64,000 nucleotides of DNA. It comes from Phragmites australis (taxonomy: Eukaryota > Streptophyta > Magnoliopsida > Poales > Poaceae). The stretch lies in assembly GCF_958298935.1 (NCBI RefSeq), contig NC_084922.1, forward strand, positions 16,804,501 to 16,868,500, written 5' to 3'. The translations under genes were made by a program, and so were the position numbers. The first letter of the stretch is position 1. Every line of letters begins with the position of its first letter. Below, in pieces: positions 10,842 through 22,200 of this stretch. The notes under the pieces were generated by a model. It made no database searches and was not told the origin of the DNA. It saw only the letters and a list, made by a program, of their open reading frames with translations.

Positions 10842-13800
10842 CTCGGCTTTCAAGAGCCCGAGCACACCGTCGCCTTCATCGACGGAGGCACCTATACACC
10901 TTCATCGCGGCACGGCATCAAGACCATGCGGCACGAGGTATGCTCGGTAACCCCGAGCGAAGAGGCCACAAGGCCCCTGAGATGGTCAGACGCTCCGATC
11001 ACGTTCAGTATAGCCGATCACCTCGCCAGTACTGCAGGCGTGGGGCGACTACCCTTGGTGGTGTCCCCCACCATCTGCAATGTAAGGGTCGGCAGAGTGC
11101 TGATCGATGGGGGCGCAGGCCTCAACCTCCTCTCCCAGGAGGCCTTCGAGAAGCTGCAGGTGCCCTCCGGGCGCTTAAAGCCGTCGCTTCCATTCTGCGG
11201 AGGGACACCCGGGCACTCCCTGCCCCTCGGGCAGGTCGAGCTACCCGTGACCTTCGGGAGTCGGGACAACTTCCGCATGGAGAACGTCCTCTTTGACGTC
11301 ATGGAGCTCCCGCTCCCCTACAACGCCATCCTTGGGCGTCCGGCGCTCGCAAAGTTCATGAAGGCTGCGCATTATGCGTATCTCACGGTCAAGATGCCGG
11401 GCCCAGCAGGCCCCATCTTCGTGACCGCCGACTCCTGCGGCGCTGTCTCCTGCGCCGAGCAGTCATACCTGGCCTTGGTCTCAGCTCAGGTCGAGGTCGA
11501 AGGCTGTCCAGGGGGCCCGGGACCCTCTTCATCCAAACCCCGACTCGCCGTCGACACCTCCGTTCCTACAAAGGAGGTCGTGGTGGGCGAAGACGCCTCA
11601 CAGGTCATCCGAATCGGCGGTGACCTGGATGGCAAATAGGAAGACGCGCTCGTCACCTTCCTCCGGGCTAACATCGACGTGTTTGCATGGTAACCGTCCG
11701 ACATGCCCGGGATCCCTAGGGAGGTGATCGAGCACCACGTGGCTGTGCGTCCGGACGCACGCCCGGTGAAGCAGAAGGTCCGGCGGCAGGCGCCTGAACG
11801 CCAGGAATTCATCCGGGAGCATGTCAGCAAGCTCCTCGACGCCAGATTTATCTGAGAAGTCCTCCACCCCGAGTGGCTGGCAAATCCAGTTATCGTCCCG
11901 AAGGCCAACGGCAAGCTCCGCATGTGCGTGGACTACATCGATCTAAACAAGGCTTGCCCTAAAGATCCTTTTCCTTTGCCCCGCATAGATCAAATTGTAG
12001 ATGCAACCGCGGGATGTGATCTTTTGTGTTTTTTAGATGCAAACTCTGGTTATCACCAGATTCGCATGGCCATAGAGGATGAAGAAAAAACTGCTTTTAC
12101 CACCCCGGTGGGGACTTATTGTTATATGTCAATGCCTTTTGGTTTGCGCAACGCTGGGTCTTCTTTCCAGCGCGCTATTCGCATCACCCTTGATTCGCAG
12201 GTTGGCCGCAACGTCGAGGCCTACATCGATGATCTCGTGGTCAAATCCCGAGACCGCGCCACCCTGCTCGAAGACCTTGCCGAGACTTTCAATAGTCTCC
12301 GCACTACCCGCCTGAAGCTCAACCCCGAGAAATGTGTCTTTGGGGTACCTGCGGACAAGCTCCTCGGTTTCTTGGTTTCCAGCCGAGGAATTGAGGCCAA
12401 TCCAGAGAAGATCTGGGCCATCGAGCAGATGCAACCCCCGGCTCGACTCAAGGAGGTTTAGCGTCTCGCTGGCTGCATGGCGGTCCTCGGGCGCTTCATC
12501 TCCAAACTTGGGGAGCGGGGGCTCCCCCTCTTCAAGCTTCTGAAGAAGACCAGTCGTTTTGACTGGACGCTGGAGGCCGAGCAGGCCTTCCGCGATCTGA
12601 AGAAGTATCTCACCTCACCACCCGTGCTGGTGGCTCCGTTCGAAGGCGAGCCACTGCTACTCTACGTCTCGGCCACTCCTCAGGTCATAAGCATGGTGCT
12701 GGTGGTAGAGCGCGACGAGTGCGCGGGGCTAGGTGCTGGGTCGCAGCTCCCGACCGCCCCCGGGCACTCCCCCGTCCTCGTGGCTCCCCTCGAGCAGGGG
12801 GTCGAGCCCGAGCACTTGGCTCCCCCCGAACAGGGGGTCGAGCCCGAGCACACGGCTCCTCCCGATCAGGGAGTAGGGCCCAAGCACCCGGCCAGCCCCG
12901 ACCACGTCGCCGAGCCTGGGGGCTGCAACAGCCCCTCAGGTGACGCCGCGGTCTGGGCCCGCCGGGTACAACAACCGGTGTACTTCGTCAGTGAAGTCCT
13001 TCGGGAGGCCAAAACAAGGTACCCCCAGGTTCAGAAGCTGCTCTACGCCGTGCTCGTCACTTCCCGGAAGCTGCGCCACTACTTCCAGGCGCACAAGGTC
13101 TCGGTGGTTACCATGTACCCACTGGGACCTATCCTCCGGAACCGAGAAGGCACTGGGCGTGTTGTCAAGTGGGTGGTGGAGCTGGCGGAGTTCGACCTGC
13201 ACTTTGTCAGTCGCCAGGCGATCAAAAGCCCGGCACTCTCAGACTTCGTGGCAGAGTGGACACCCGTCCCTAAGGTCGTCCCAGAAGAGATTTCTGCATA
13301 TCCCGGGCACGATGCGCCCGGGTACTGGATCATGCATTTCAACGGTTCCCTCTCGCAGAAAGGCGCGGGGGCCGGAGTGGTTCTCACCTCCCCAAAGGGT
13401 GAAGAACTCCGGTACGTCGTGCAGCTGCAGTTCCGCGCAACCAACAACATGGCAGAATATGAAGGTCTCATCGCTAGCCTTCGAGCCGCGGTGGGCCTCG
13501 GGATTCGTCACCTCCTGGTCAAGGGAGACTCCCAGCTGGTGGTCAACCAGGTGTCCAAAGAGTACCAGTGCACGGATCCTCAAATGGCGGCATACGTGGC
13601 GGCAGTCAGGAAGCTGGAGAAGCGCTTCGATGGCCTGGAGCTGCGGTACATCCCTCGCCGCGACAACGCTCTGGCCGATGACCTCTCCCGCCTGGCCTCC
13701 TCACGTGCGCGCGTCCCTGCCGGAGTCTTTGAAGAAAGACTCACACGGCCTTCCGTCCTGCCTGCCGAACAGGGCGAAGGGGAAACCTCGAACTCAATTC

Positions 13801-15090
13801 AGGGGACCCCGGCAGCGCCCTCAGTGGGAAGCCCCGTCAGGGTGCCGCAGTCCGACGAGTGCGCTGCACTTGCTGAATGTTCTCAAGATGCCTCGTGGAT
13901 GGACAACATCCGAGGGTACTTGAAGGAAAAGTTCCTCCCTGGGGATGAGGCGTCTGCCGAAAGAGTTGCTCGGCAGTCCAAACGCTATGCCATAGTAGAT
14001 GGGGATCTCTACCGGCATAGCGCAGGCGGTATTCTCCTGAAATGCATCTCCCGGGCAGAAGGCGGCGAGCTTCTCGCTGAGATCCACGAGGGCGAGTGCG
14101 GTGGCCATGCATCATTCCACACGCTGGTCGGGAAGGCCTTTCGGCAAGGTTTCTACTGGCCTACAGCTCTCCAGGATGCTTCCGAGCTGGTTCGGCACAG
14201 TTCAGGCTCTTCACACCATCCCCCTGTCGTGGCCTTTAGCGGTCTGGGGGCTGGACATTCTGGGTCCATTCCCCCGAGCAATCGGGGGCTATGAGTACCC
14301 TTACGTCGCCATCGACAAATTCACCAAGTGGCCGGAGACGGTCCCAGTCATCAAGGTGACCAAGAACACGGCGCTCCAGTTCATCCGCAGCATCACCAGT
14401 CGCTTTGGTGTCCTGAACCGGATCATCACCGACAAAGGCACCCAGTTCACAAATGCCCTGTTCGGGGGCTACTGCGAAGACCTCGGCATCAAGCTCTGCT
14501 TCGCCTCCGTCGCTCATCCTTGGAGCAACGGGCAGGTTGAGCACGCCAACGCGGAGATACTAAAGGGGCTCAAAACCCAGACCTACGACGTGCTCGCAAA
14601 GCACGGGAAGGGGTGGGTCGATGAGCTGCCTACCGTGCTTTGGGCCAATCAGACCACTCCAAGCTGCGCTACCAGGGAGACTCCTTTCTTCCTCGTGTAC
14701 GGCGCAGAGGCGGTCCTCCCCTCCGAGCTCACTCTAGGCTCCCCTCGGGTGCATGCCTACTCTGAAGGCGAGCAGGAGCAGCAGAGGCGCGACAACGTCG
14801 ACTACTTGGAGGAGTGCCGGCGTCGTGCCGCCGTCCGGGCAGCCCGCTACCAGCAAAGTCTGTGGCGCTACCATCAGCACCACGCCCGGGCCCGGTCTCT
14901 CGAGGTGGGGGATCTAGTTCTCCGACGCGTCCAATCACGCGAAGAAAGGAATAAGCTGTCCCCTATGTGGGAAGACCCCTTCACAGTGATCGGTGTCCCG
15001 CGAGAAGGCTCCTTCCAGCTGGCTGCAGAAGATGGGCAACCGCTCCCCAACCCGTGGAACATCGAGCACCTGCGCAAGTTATACCCGTAG
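10842..15090 (+). pseudogene. pol: pol of element A: protease, RT, RNase H, integrase
   Basis: The frame is continuous with gag. The aspartic protease has LIDGGAGLNLLS near 11100. RT follows with LDANSGYHQIRMA and the YIDD active site at 12222-12233; then the RT thumb and connection, and RNase H (about 13320-13700, [10 protein letters not shown] region). The integrase zinc region starts at about 14050, and the DDE core ([10 protein letters not shown] near 14250, TDKGTQF near 14430) runs to a C-terminal domain ending at 15090. Stops at 11637, 11691, 11853 and 12459 interrupt it. Near 14195 a deletion shifts the frame and removes the Cys-Cys half of the integrase HHCC finger. The enzymes would reverse-transcribe and integrate the element; this copy cannot make them intact. 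Confidence 0.88.
12770..12905 (+). repeat. 36-bp coding tandem repeat inserted in the RT/RNase H region
   Basis: Three 36-bp units (12 codons each, core QGVEPEH) lie between the RT connection (VVERDE) and the VYFVSEVL motif of RNase H, where gypsy proteins normally have a short loop. The array keeps the reading frame. Its GTCGAGCCCGAGCAC units resemble the CCCGAGCAC units of the LTR. Confidence 0.75.
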
Positions 15091-16554
15091 ATGGCCATGC
15101 TCTCTCTTTTTCCCCGCTGATAAAAGAATCCTGATCGGTATGTGCGCGGGCAGTTGCCACTGGCTTACGTCTGTTGTGGTAGGCTGTGGTGTTTGGTGTC
15201 GTGGCAGGCTCCCGGGCACTACCGAGCTCCTGGGGTTCTCGGGTAATCCTATCGCTCGAGCTGCTCGAGTAGTCCAGAGCCTAGGCCCCAGGGGTGGGCT
15301 GTCGGTGCTCGGTCTGGTCTGTCATACCCGGGCGCCACCGAACCAAAGGACCTCTGGGTTATGCCTCTGTCTGCTCCTGTCCGCCGGTCTGGGTGTTCGA
15401 GAGGTCTCGGGTCAAAAACAAGAGCAGTCTATAACGAGTACCGCACTAACAGAGCGCACCAAGCAAAGAATTTCTCTATTTTTTCTCAAGTCACAGATCG
15501 ACAATCAAAGCAAAAGCAGCTCGACCGCGAGGGCCTCAGTGCCTAGGTCGCTGCTCGGCCCCAAGGGTCCTCGAGTGGTCCTACCGCTCAAGCGTAAGTG
15601 GTCGAGATCGCCTGACCTCGGGCTCCTCATGTGCCCCTCGATGCTCGGGCGCCCAGGCTGCGGGAACCGAGTCCCCAGGCACCCCGAGCTCGGAGCGCAT
15701 GCCGCTCCTGGATCGGTTGGCCGAAAGGCTGACAGCTGTCCGGTGAGTGGTTAAATTCAAACGAATTTACATTCAATAATATTTTGTTCCCGAGTCGTCC
15801 TCGGGGGCCCTCGTATTCTAATCTGCCCGGTGAAATGGTCTCCTCGCGCACAAAACCCTACCGCGTGTCCACTCTTTCCTAGAACGACAGAACGGCCCGT
15901 AGAAAGGTGTACCGTACGTGCGGTGATGTCCGATCGAAGTCTTTCATGGTGGTCGTGGTGTTCGGTCCGCTTTTAGGGCCCCGAGCACTACTGAGTCCCT
16001 GGGCACCCTGGGTAATCCTATCGCTTGAGCTGCTTGAGAAGTCCGGAGCCTAGGCCTCAGGGGCGGGCTGTCGGTGCTCGGTCCGGTCCGTCCTAAGCCC
16101 GGGCACCACCAAACCATGGGGACTCTTGGTCACATTCCCGCCCGCGCGTGTCTCCGGTCTGCTGACTGAGTGGTCGCAAGGCGGAAAAGTGTTCACCGGT
16201 CATGGCGTGCTCCGTGCTGGATTGATCTATCTCCCGAGCAAGGAAGTTCGTGCCTTTGTCTTTTGACTTAGCCGTTGTGGACTCACGAGGGCTCGGGGGC
16301 TGAACGCACCGAGAAGGACGATCGGGACAACTTCGTTCTCGGGGAAGGAAAGGTCGGGGTTGGTCCGACTGAGTACTCCTCAGGGCATCAAGTGAAAACA
16401 GCGGAAACTACACCAAGTACTCAAAATACTGGAGTTGCGACCCCAAAGAAAGGCTTCCATTATATTCACAAAGAAGGATAGCTATTCTGAGAGATCACTC
16501 CCATATTTACATCAAGTCAAAAAGAAAAGAAGAAGGAAAAACTACTACAAAAGC
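15091..16554. other. Non-coding spacer between pol and the antisense gene in element A
   Basis: No protein is recognised. Two related copies of about 165 bp lie at about 15195-15360 and 15960-16130, sharing GGGTAATCCTATCGCT and GGGCTGTCGGTGCTCGG. They form a direct repeat of possible regulatory sequence. The spacer would hold the 3' end of the antisense transcript. Confidence 0.6.
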
Positions 16555-19500
16555 CTAGTCGGAGTCGGAGTCAGAGCCTTCGTGGCCACTCCTCGGGACT
16601 GGGGGCGGCGGTACCTCCCGCTTGAAGTCGGCCGCCACCGCGGCGGTGGTGCTCCGAACTGCCTCCCGGGCGGCCTCCTCCTCGGCTTCAACCACCCCTT
16701 CCCGAGTTGGCTCCAACGGGAAGTTCGGGTCTCGACTCCGGTAGCAAGCCAGGACGTGTTCGGCCACTGCTTGGGCCAAGCCACGCCCCTCCCGGGCGGC
16801 GAGTTCCTGGACGGCCCAGGGCAGCGCCTCGAGGCGCTCGTAGACCTGCTGGAAGCCTAGGGCATACCGGCCAGGGCCTCCCCCCTTCGTCTCCACGATG
16901 AGTTGCCTGAGTCCGGCCGCCGCCACGGACCGCTGCATCCGCCGGAGGGTGTCCTCCAGCATCAGCTGCAGGCTGGCCCGCGCGACCGAGGCGGCCTCGA
17001 GCTCCTCCTTCGCGATCCGCAGCCGTTCCTCGAGCCCCTGGCCCCCGACCGCGCGAGAAGAGCCAGCGTCGGGTGCATGACCCGCGGCCAGCTTTACCTG
17101 CCCCGCCAGGACGGACAAGGCCTGCTCGCGGGCGGCCAGCTCCGCCTCGGACTTGGCGATCCGCTCCTCTCTAGCAGCAGCGGCCGCCGCCGCCTCGGCA
17201 GCCTCCGCCTCCCGGCGGGCCAACAGGTCCTCCCGGGCGCCCAAGTCCGCCGCCGTTATCTCGGCGTCGGTCTCCCGGATCGCGATGTCCTCCTCCCAGC
17301 GTTGGAGATCCCCATTGACGTCCTGGAGTTCCGCCGCAAAGTGCTGGAGCTCGGCGCGGGTTCGGTCGACTTCGCCTTTCTGGCGAACTAGATCGGCCTG
17401 GAGGGCCTCTGCTGCCCTCTCGCGGTTCCCCACTACCTCCTCCTGCTCCTGCGCCTGCCTCTCCCTGGCAAGGGCCTCGGCAGCCTGCTGCCGCGACACC
17501 TCGGCCAGGCGGGCGGCGTCTTCCCTCTCCCGCGCAACCTCCGCGCGGGTGTCCTCCAGTACCTTCCGCTCCCGCGCGACCTCCGCGTGGGCCTCCTCCA
17601 AGGCCTTCCGGCCCTCCTCCGTGGTGCGCCGCTCGTCCTCGTTAGCGGTGCGCGCCGCGGCGAGCTGCGCTCTTTCCGCGGCCAGAGCGGTGCGCTCCGC
17701 CTCTCGCCGCGCCATCTCCTCCGCTACGGCTGCATTCAGCCACCCGATCACCTCCCGGGCGCTCCCCAGCACGACCGGGAGTGGTTCGGCGGGTTGGCTG
17801 GGCGGCGGCTGGGCGCTGGGTCCCCTGCGAGCCTCCCCCGGGGGGCTCGGGGTCCCCGAAAATTGCCACGCGGTCGCCAGCCCCGCGCTCGGCGCACTTG
17901 GGGTGGGCTCGGATGGCGCCAGACGCTCGGGCGGCGGCTGCGTCTCTGTCTCGACCGCCGCATCTGCCGGCCCCCTCTCGGCCGCCACGTCCGCCGGCCC
18001 CAGCACGGCAGCCGCGTTCGCCGGCCCCAGCACTGCCACCGCGTCCGCTGGCTCTGGCTCCGCCGCCGCGTCCGTTGTCCCCGGCACCGCCGCCGCGTCC
18101 GTCGGCCCCGTCTCCGCCGCCGTGTCCGCTGGCCCCGGCTCCACCGCCGCGCTTGCCAGCCCTGGCTCCGCCGCCGCGCTTGCCAGCCCTGGCTCCGCCG
18201 GTGCGCTCGGCTTGGGTGCGCTCGGCTCGGGGGCTGGCGCCGGCCTCGGCACCTCAGGCCGCCCCTGGCCCTCAGCGGCGCCCGTAGGCGGCCTGCAGGA
18301 GAAGGACAAAGATCAAAATCAAAATCCAGAACTTAGTTCGGGCGAAGCACGCCCAAGAAAGAATGAAGGACAAGACTTACGCGGTTGTGGGTCTTCGGTA
18401 CTGCCATTGTGCTGCCGGAATCCTGAACTCAGGGCTCGATGGCGCCGGCTCGGAGTCCTCCCTCCTCCTCTTCCGCCGGGGGTTCTGTGGGGCTGCCGCG
18501 TGGTCTCCGGGCGCCGGAATGGGCCCAAGCCGAACAAGGCGCGGTTCCAGAACCGCAAATGCCGCCCCCGCCGATGGCGACAGTGGGGACTCCAGCACAG
18601 GAGTGAAGAGCCGGGGGCGCTTCCCCCGGTCCTCCGGCGCTAGTGCCGCTCCACTACCGGCGGTGCCTGCTCCTCCGGTGCGGCGGCTGCTGCCCGCAGC
18701 GGCCCCACTGCTGGCCTGCGGCTCGCCGCTCGCGGCGCCCGAGCCACCAGTCCACGCCAGACCACTTGCGTCCCCCTCGCCAGCTGCCTCATCCAACCCG
18801 GGGATCTCAGCGGCCTCGGGACTCCGGCGCCTCGGCCGGTCGACCAACCCCTGGGCGTCGAACTCCGGCAGCTTCGCCTGGATCGTCACCCGCTCAGGAT
18901 TGGCGCAGAGCGCCATTTCTTTCCACAGGAGCTCCGCCCGGCTCATCTCATCCACCCCGGTCACCACCCGGAGCATGCCCTTCAACTCCGCCATGCCCAG
19001 GTCCCAATCGTCGCCGATCTGGGTCCGGGTGATGTCCTCAGGGCCGGTGTAGAGCCAGCAAGGCCGGGCCCGCTCCCGCAGGGGCGCTAGGTGGCGGCAC
19101 AGGAAGTCCGCCACCACCATCACCGAGGTGAGCCCGGCGTCGCGTAGGAACCCGATGCGCTCCAAGACTAGCTCCAGCCACGCGTCCATCGGCGGTGGTA
19201 CCTCCCAAGTCACCTTCTAGGGCTCCACCGCCACCTCCAGCAGGGTGAGACGATCGTGGGGGTCGACGTCGACGTAGAACCAATCGCGCCGCCACTCCTC
19301 CCACTTGCTTCGCAGCACTTGGGGGATGTATCGCTCCCCTAGGCCGTCCCGCAGCCGGAAGCTGCAGCACCCCGCGACGTCCGCGGTGGAGAAACCCCTC
19401 TTCTTCCCGGCAGATCGCAGCGCGAAGAAATACCGAAAGAGTGTCACCGATGGCTGCACTCCCACGAACATCTCGCAGAAGTGGGCGAAGGCCGCCAGGA

Positions 19501-19801
19501 TGACGACCGAATTGGGGCTCAGGTGCACCAGCTGAATTCTGTAGGTGTCGAGGATTTGAAGAAAAAACGTGGAGAACGGCGGCACCAGCCCAGCCGCCAC
19601 GAAAGAGGTGAACAGGACGATGCGCCCCGGGCGGATCGTCACCGGCGGGAAGCTCGCCAGCGTCACCACCAGGGCCCCCTGCTGGCCCTCGGGGACCAAC
19701 AACTTCCTGATCTTCCCCGCCGCCTCTTCGTTCGTCAGGCGAGACTCCGGCAGCACGCCGTCTGGAGTCCTGTCGTGGCGGCTTCCTCCAGCTCTCGGCA
19801 T
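16555..19801 (-). pseudogene. Antisense gene of element A, spliced, one nonsense mutation
   Basis: Exon 1 is 19801-18381, intron 18380-18293 (88 bp, donor GTAAGT, acceptor CTCCTGCAG), exon 2 18292-16555. Spliced length is 3159 nt, exactly 1053 codons, with the split codon restored (GC plus G); one in-frame TAG at 19217-19219 breaks it. The N-terminal part (about residues 60-330, with KWEEWRRDWFYVDVDPHDR) resembles the plant 'putative gypsy type transposon' domain (Pfam Transposase_28). The middle is Pro/Ala/Gly-rich, and exon 2 encodes a long Glu/Arg/Ala/Gln coiled coil followed by an acidic tail ending GSDSDSD. Function is unknown. Related antisense ORFs are known in Tat-lineage elements; a role in particle assembly or silencing evasion is only conjecture. 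Plus-strand frames at 17153-18643 and 17587-18336 are shadows of its skewed codon use. Confidence 0.85.
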
Positions 19802-19952
19802 TTCATCGGGGGGGGGGGGGAGATGGTCTGGACGGTGGAGAAGGAGATGTGCTCTGATCGCCTAGGGAGATTCTAAGGGCTCAAGAGCGTGAAGGAAGCA
19901 AGGGCTAGATCACGAGATGGCGTAAAGAGGAGGGTGGTTCGCTCCCCTCCCC

Positions 19953-19960
19953 CTTTTATA
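19953..19960 (-). promoter_or_regulatory. TATA box of the antisense gene in element A
   Basis: On the minus strand the sequence reads TATAAAAGGGGGAGGGG, ending about 150 bp before the antisense ATG at 19801. Element B has the same box at the same distance. This points to a dedicated RNA polymerase II promoter for the antisense gene, separate from the LTR promoter. Confidence 0.7.
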
Positions 19961-20337
19961 CCTCAGGGAATTCAAACGTCTCCTGCCACAGCACACTCAG
20001 CAGGACAGTTTCCTCGATAGACGCAACTGCCAGGCGAGTCTCCCACAGGTCGTGCGGTGTCAGCGGTTGCCAGGTGTATTTTCCTCAATCTGCACGGCTG
20101 CCATGCGTGCCGCCTGCTCTGTCATCACGCACCGCCCGTCCCGTTGTCATGCCCTTCGGGAGTTGTGTGGACGCGTGTCCATTCAGCTCCCCGTTGGGCC
20201 GTACCAAAGGCCCGGACCAAAGGGGCCACCTTCTGAAAGCTTGCCACGTGGCGTCCATGCCGGCTTCGGCCTCGTTCACGACGAAGGGCCCATCCGCAGT
20301 CTCTAGGCCATTGCCTGCCAATGGGCCCGGGGGTTAC

Positions 20338-21800
20338 TGTCGGTGTATCAGGAACCAGGGGTCCCCGAATCCCGAGGCCAGGCCAGCCATCCGCCACATG
20401 GCGCCATCCCGCGAGGTCTCTCCTGTAGGATGAGAAAAGGTCAAGTCCCGGGAGAAGGTGCTCGGGGCCACAGTCGGTGGCCCCCGAGTACCCCAGTTCC
20501 CCGATGATCCACGGAATCCAAGTACCGGGAAGAAAGTGCTCGGGGAGGTGTACGGTCACCCCCGAGCACCCTAGTCCCCCGATGATTAGAAGAGCTAAGT
20601 TCCAGGAGAGAGTGCTCGGGGCTACGTGCGGCAGCTCCCGAGCACTCGGTTCCCCTAGGAATCCGTACAAGAGTGCTCGGGAGAGAGTGCTCGGGGCTAC
20701 ACGCGGCAGCCCCCAAGCACTCGGTTCCCCGAGGGTCTGTGCAAGAGTGCTCGGGGAGGTGAACAGTACCCCCGAGCACCCGGCATCCCGAGGACAAGGA
20801 TAGGCATTCTCGGGAGAGAGTGCTCGGGGATGTGAACAGTACCCCGAGCAGTCGGTACCCCGACGACCCAGAAAGACCCCCGAGGGGCCTACCGATGAGG
20901 TGTCAACCAGTCAGAGGCCCGAGGCCGCATTTAATGAGCGTGCGTGGCCTGACACCTCCAACTGCTCCCACCGCGCTCAGCGTCAGTTCCTGCCATGTTT
21001 TGGCAGAGAGGCGTGGGGTCATTAATTGCACAGGTCCCGTCCCGTGCCATCCGGCTTGTTTCGGGATAACGTCATAAGGGTCAAGGCGTTCCGTCTGCCG
21101 CACTGCTGTGGCAAGGGAACAAGATAGGGCGAGCACGCCGGGTTGCTCTACGGCTGCCCGGTGGGCCCTCTCCACGGTGCCCGTTGCCAGGGCATTTATG
21201 GTGACGGGTGACCGGGCGTGCGACGTATTTTTCACCCCCGGTCACTTCGCCCAGAAGAAATGATGACGCCCCTTCCATTCATGGCGTCTCAGAACTCGAG
21301 CCCCCTCCTTCTGTTCGGGGCATGTCGCGGCCGGCGAGTACTTAAAACAGCCGGCAGCACAGAAGCAAGGGGACAGAGAGAAAAAGAGAGGAAAAAAGAT
21401 AAGAGAAAAAGAATAGCACAACAGAGACCAAGAGCAGACACGAAGAACACAGCGCAAGAGAACATTGTGAGGAAGGCTAAGCTCAGTCCCAGCCAAAGAA
21501 CAAGGAGTCTCAAGCTTTTAGATAGACCCACATTCTTGTAACCAGCAACATCCTTGGGGGACTTCCTCAGGACAGTTATAGCATCCATACAGGAGTAGGG
21601 TATTACGCCCCCGTGCGGCCCGAACCTGTCTAAATTCCGGTGCATTTACTTCTTCTTGCGCTAGGTCAACACCCCCACCACCGGCCGTTGCACTCATTCC
21701 CAGTTATTTCTCCGACGAACTTATTCAGGATCATCCCCTCGGCCGAATCTCTAAAAAGGGGTCTCTCGGAATCCCTACGACAGGAGTTAATCCTCCGACA
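20338..21800 (+). repeat. 3' LTR of element A
   Basis: Starts TGTCGGTGTATC just after the polypurine-like GGGCCCGGGGGTTAC (20323-20337) and ends CTCCGACA. It is a close copy of 7550-9027, including the hairpin-forming GTGCTCGGG array, with scattered mostly transition differences. Confidence 0.93.
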
Positions 21801-22200
21801 GCAGCAATTATAGAGAATGATATGAATGATTCCTCATACCAACAAATCGAGTTCAAGTTCAAATAGATAATACCAGTATACTACTAGTCTACTAATAGAC
21901 TACAACTTCAAATAGTGCACTACATCGGGAACAAGGAACAAGGCCGAATTTCTATATCAGAATTCATAAGTGTACTCCTCCATTGAGATGGGTAAATGGG
22001 TTAAAAACTAGGCTCTTGGAATGATGGGCTTCAATGAGGGGTTATGGGCTGCGAAGTATCGCAGGAGTATCGAGATTATTTTTATTTATTTTTTAGGCTA
22101 TATTTTCCGATATTTTCTTGATATCTTATCGGAGACGAAACGGTATCGGATACTTATCGCGATACGGATACGGCACTTCGGGGTACACTAGATGGTCAGA
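21801..22200. other. Right flank of element A, remnant of an older DNA element
   Basis: The stretch from about 22050 to 22190 contains GGTATCGGATACTTATCGCG-type sequence like that at 7430-7470 left of A. It ends GGGTACACTA while the left side starts TAGGATGCCCC, weakly similar inverted ends. A therefore probably inserted into an existing DNA transposon, but no target duplication of that older element could be confirmed. Confidence 0.3.

Larger units (their letters stand above)
7550..21800 (+). mobile_element. Gypsy LTR retrotransposon A, full length, with antisense gene
   Basis: The element runs TG to CA between LTRs 7550-9027 and 20338-21800. Flanks ACAGC (7545-7549) and GCAGC (21801-21805) match at four of five bases, consistent with an aged 5-bp target duplication. 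Order on the plus strand is LTR, primer site, gag, protease, reverse transcriptase, RNase H, integrase, a 1.4-kb spacer, an antisense gene and LTR. An extra antisense ORF after pol is a feature of Tat-lineage gypsy elements (for example maize Grande), and A fits that plan. Protein coding is broken by nine in-frame stops and one deletion, so A is not autonomous now. Confidence 0.93.

Noticed and set aside
17153..18643. 496-residue plus-strand frame
   Set aside because: Mirror of the GC-rich antisense gene; Ser/Ala/Arg-rich with no domain, and it crosses the intron of the minus-strand gene.
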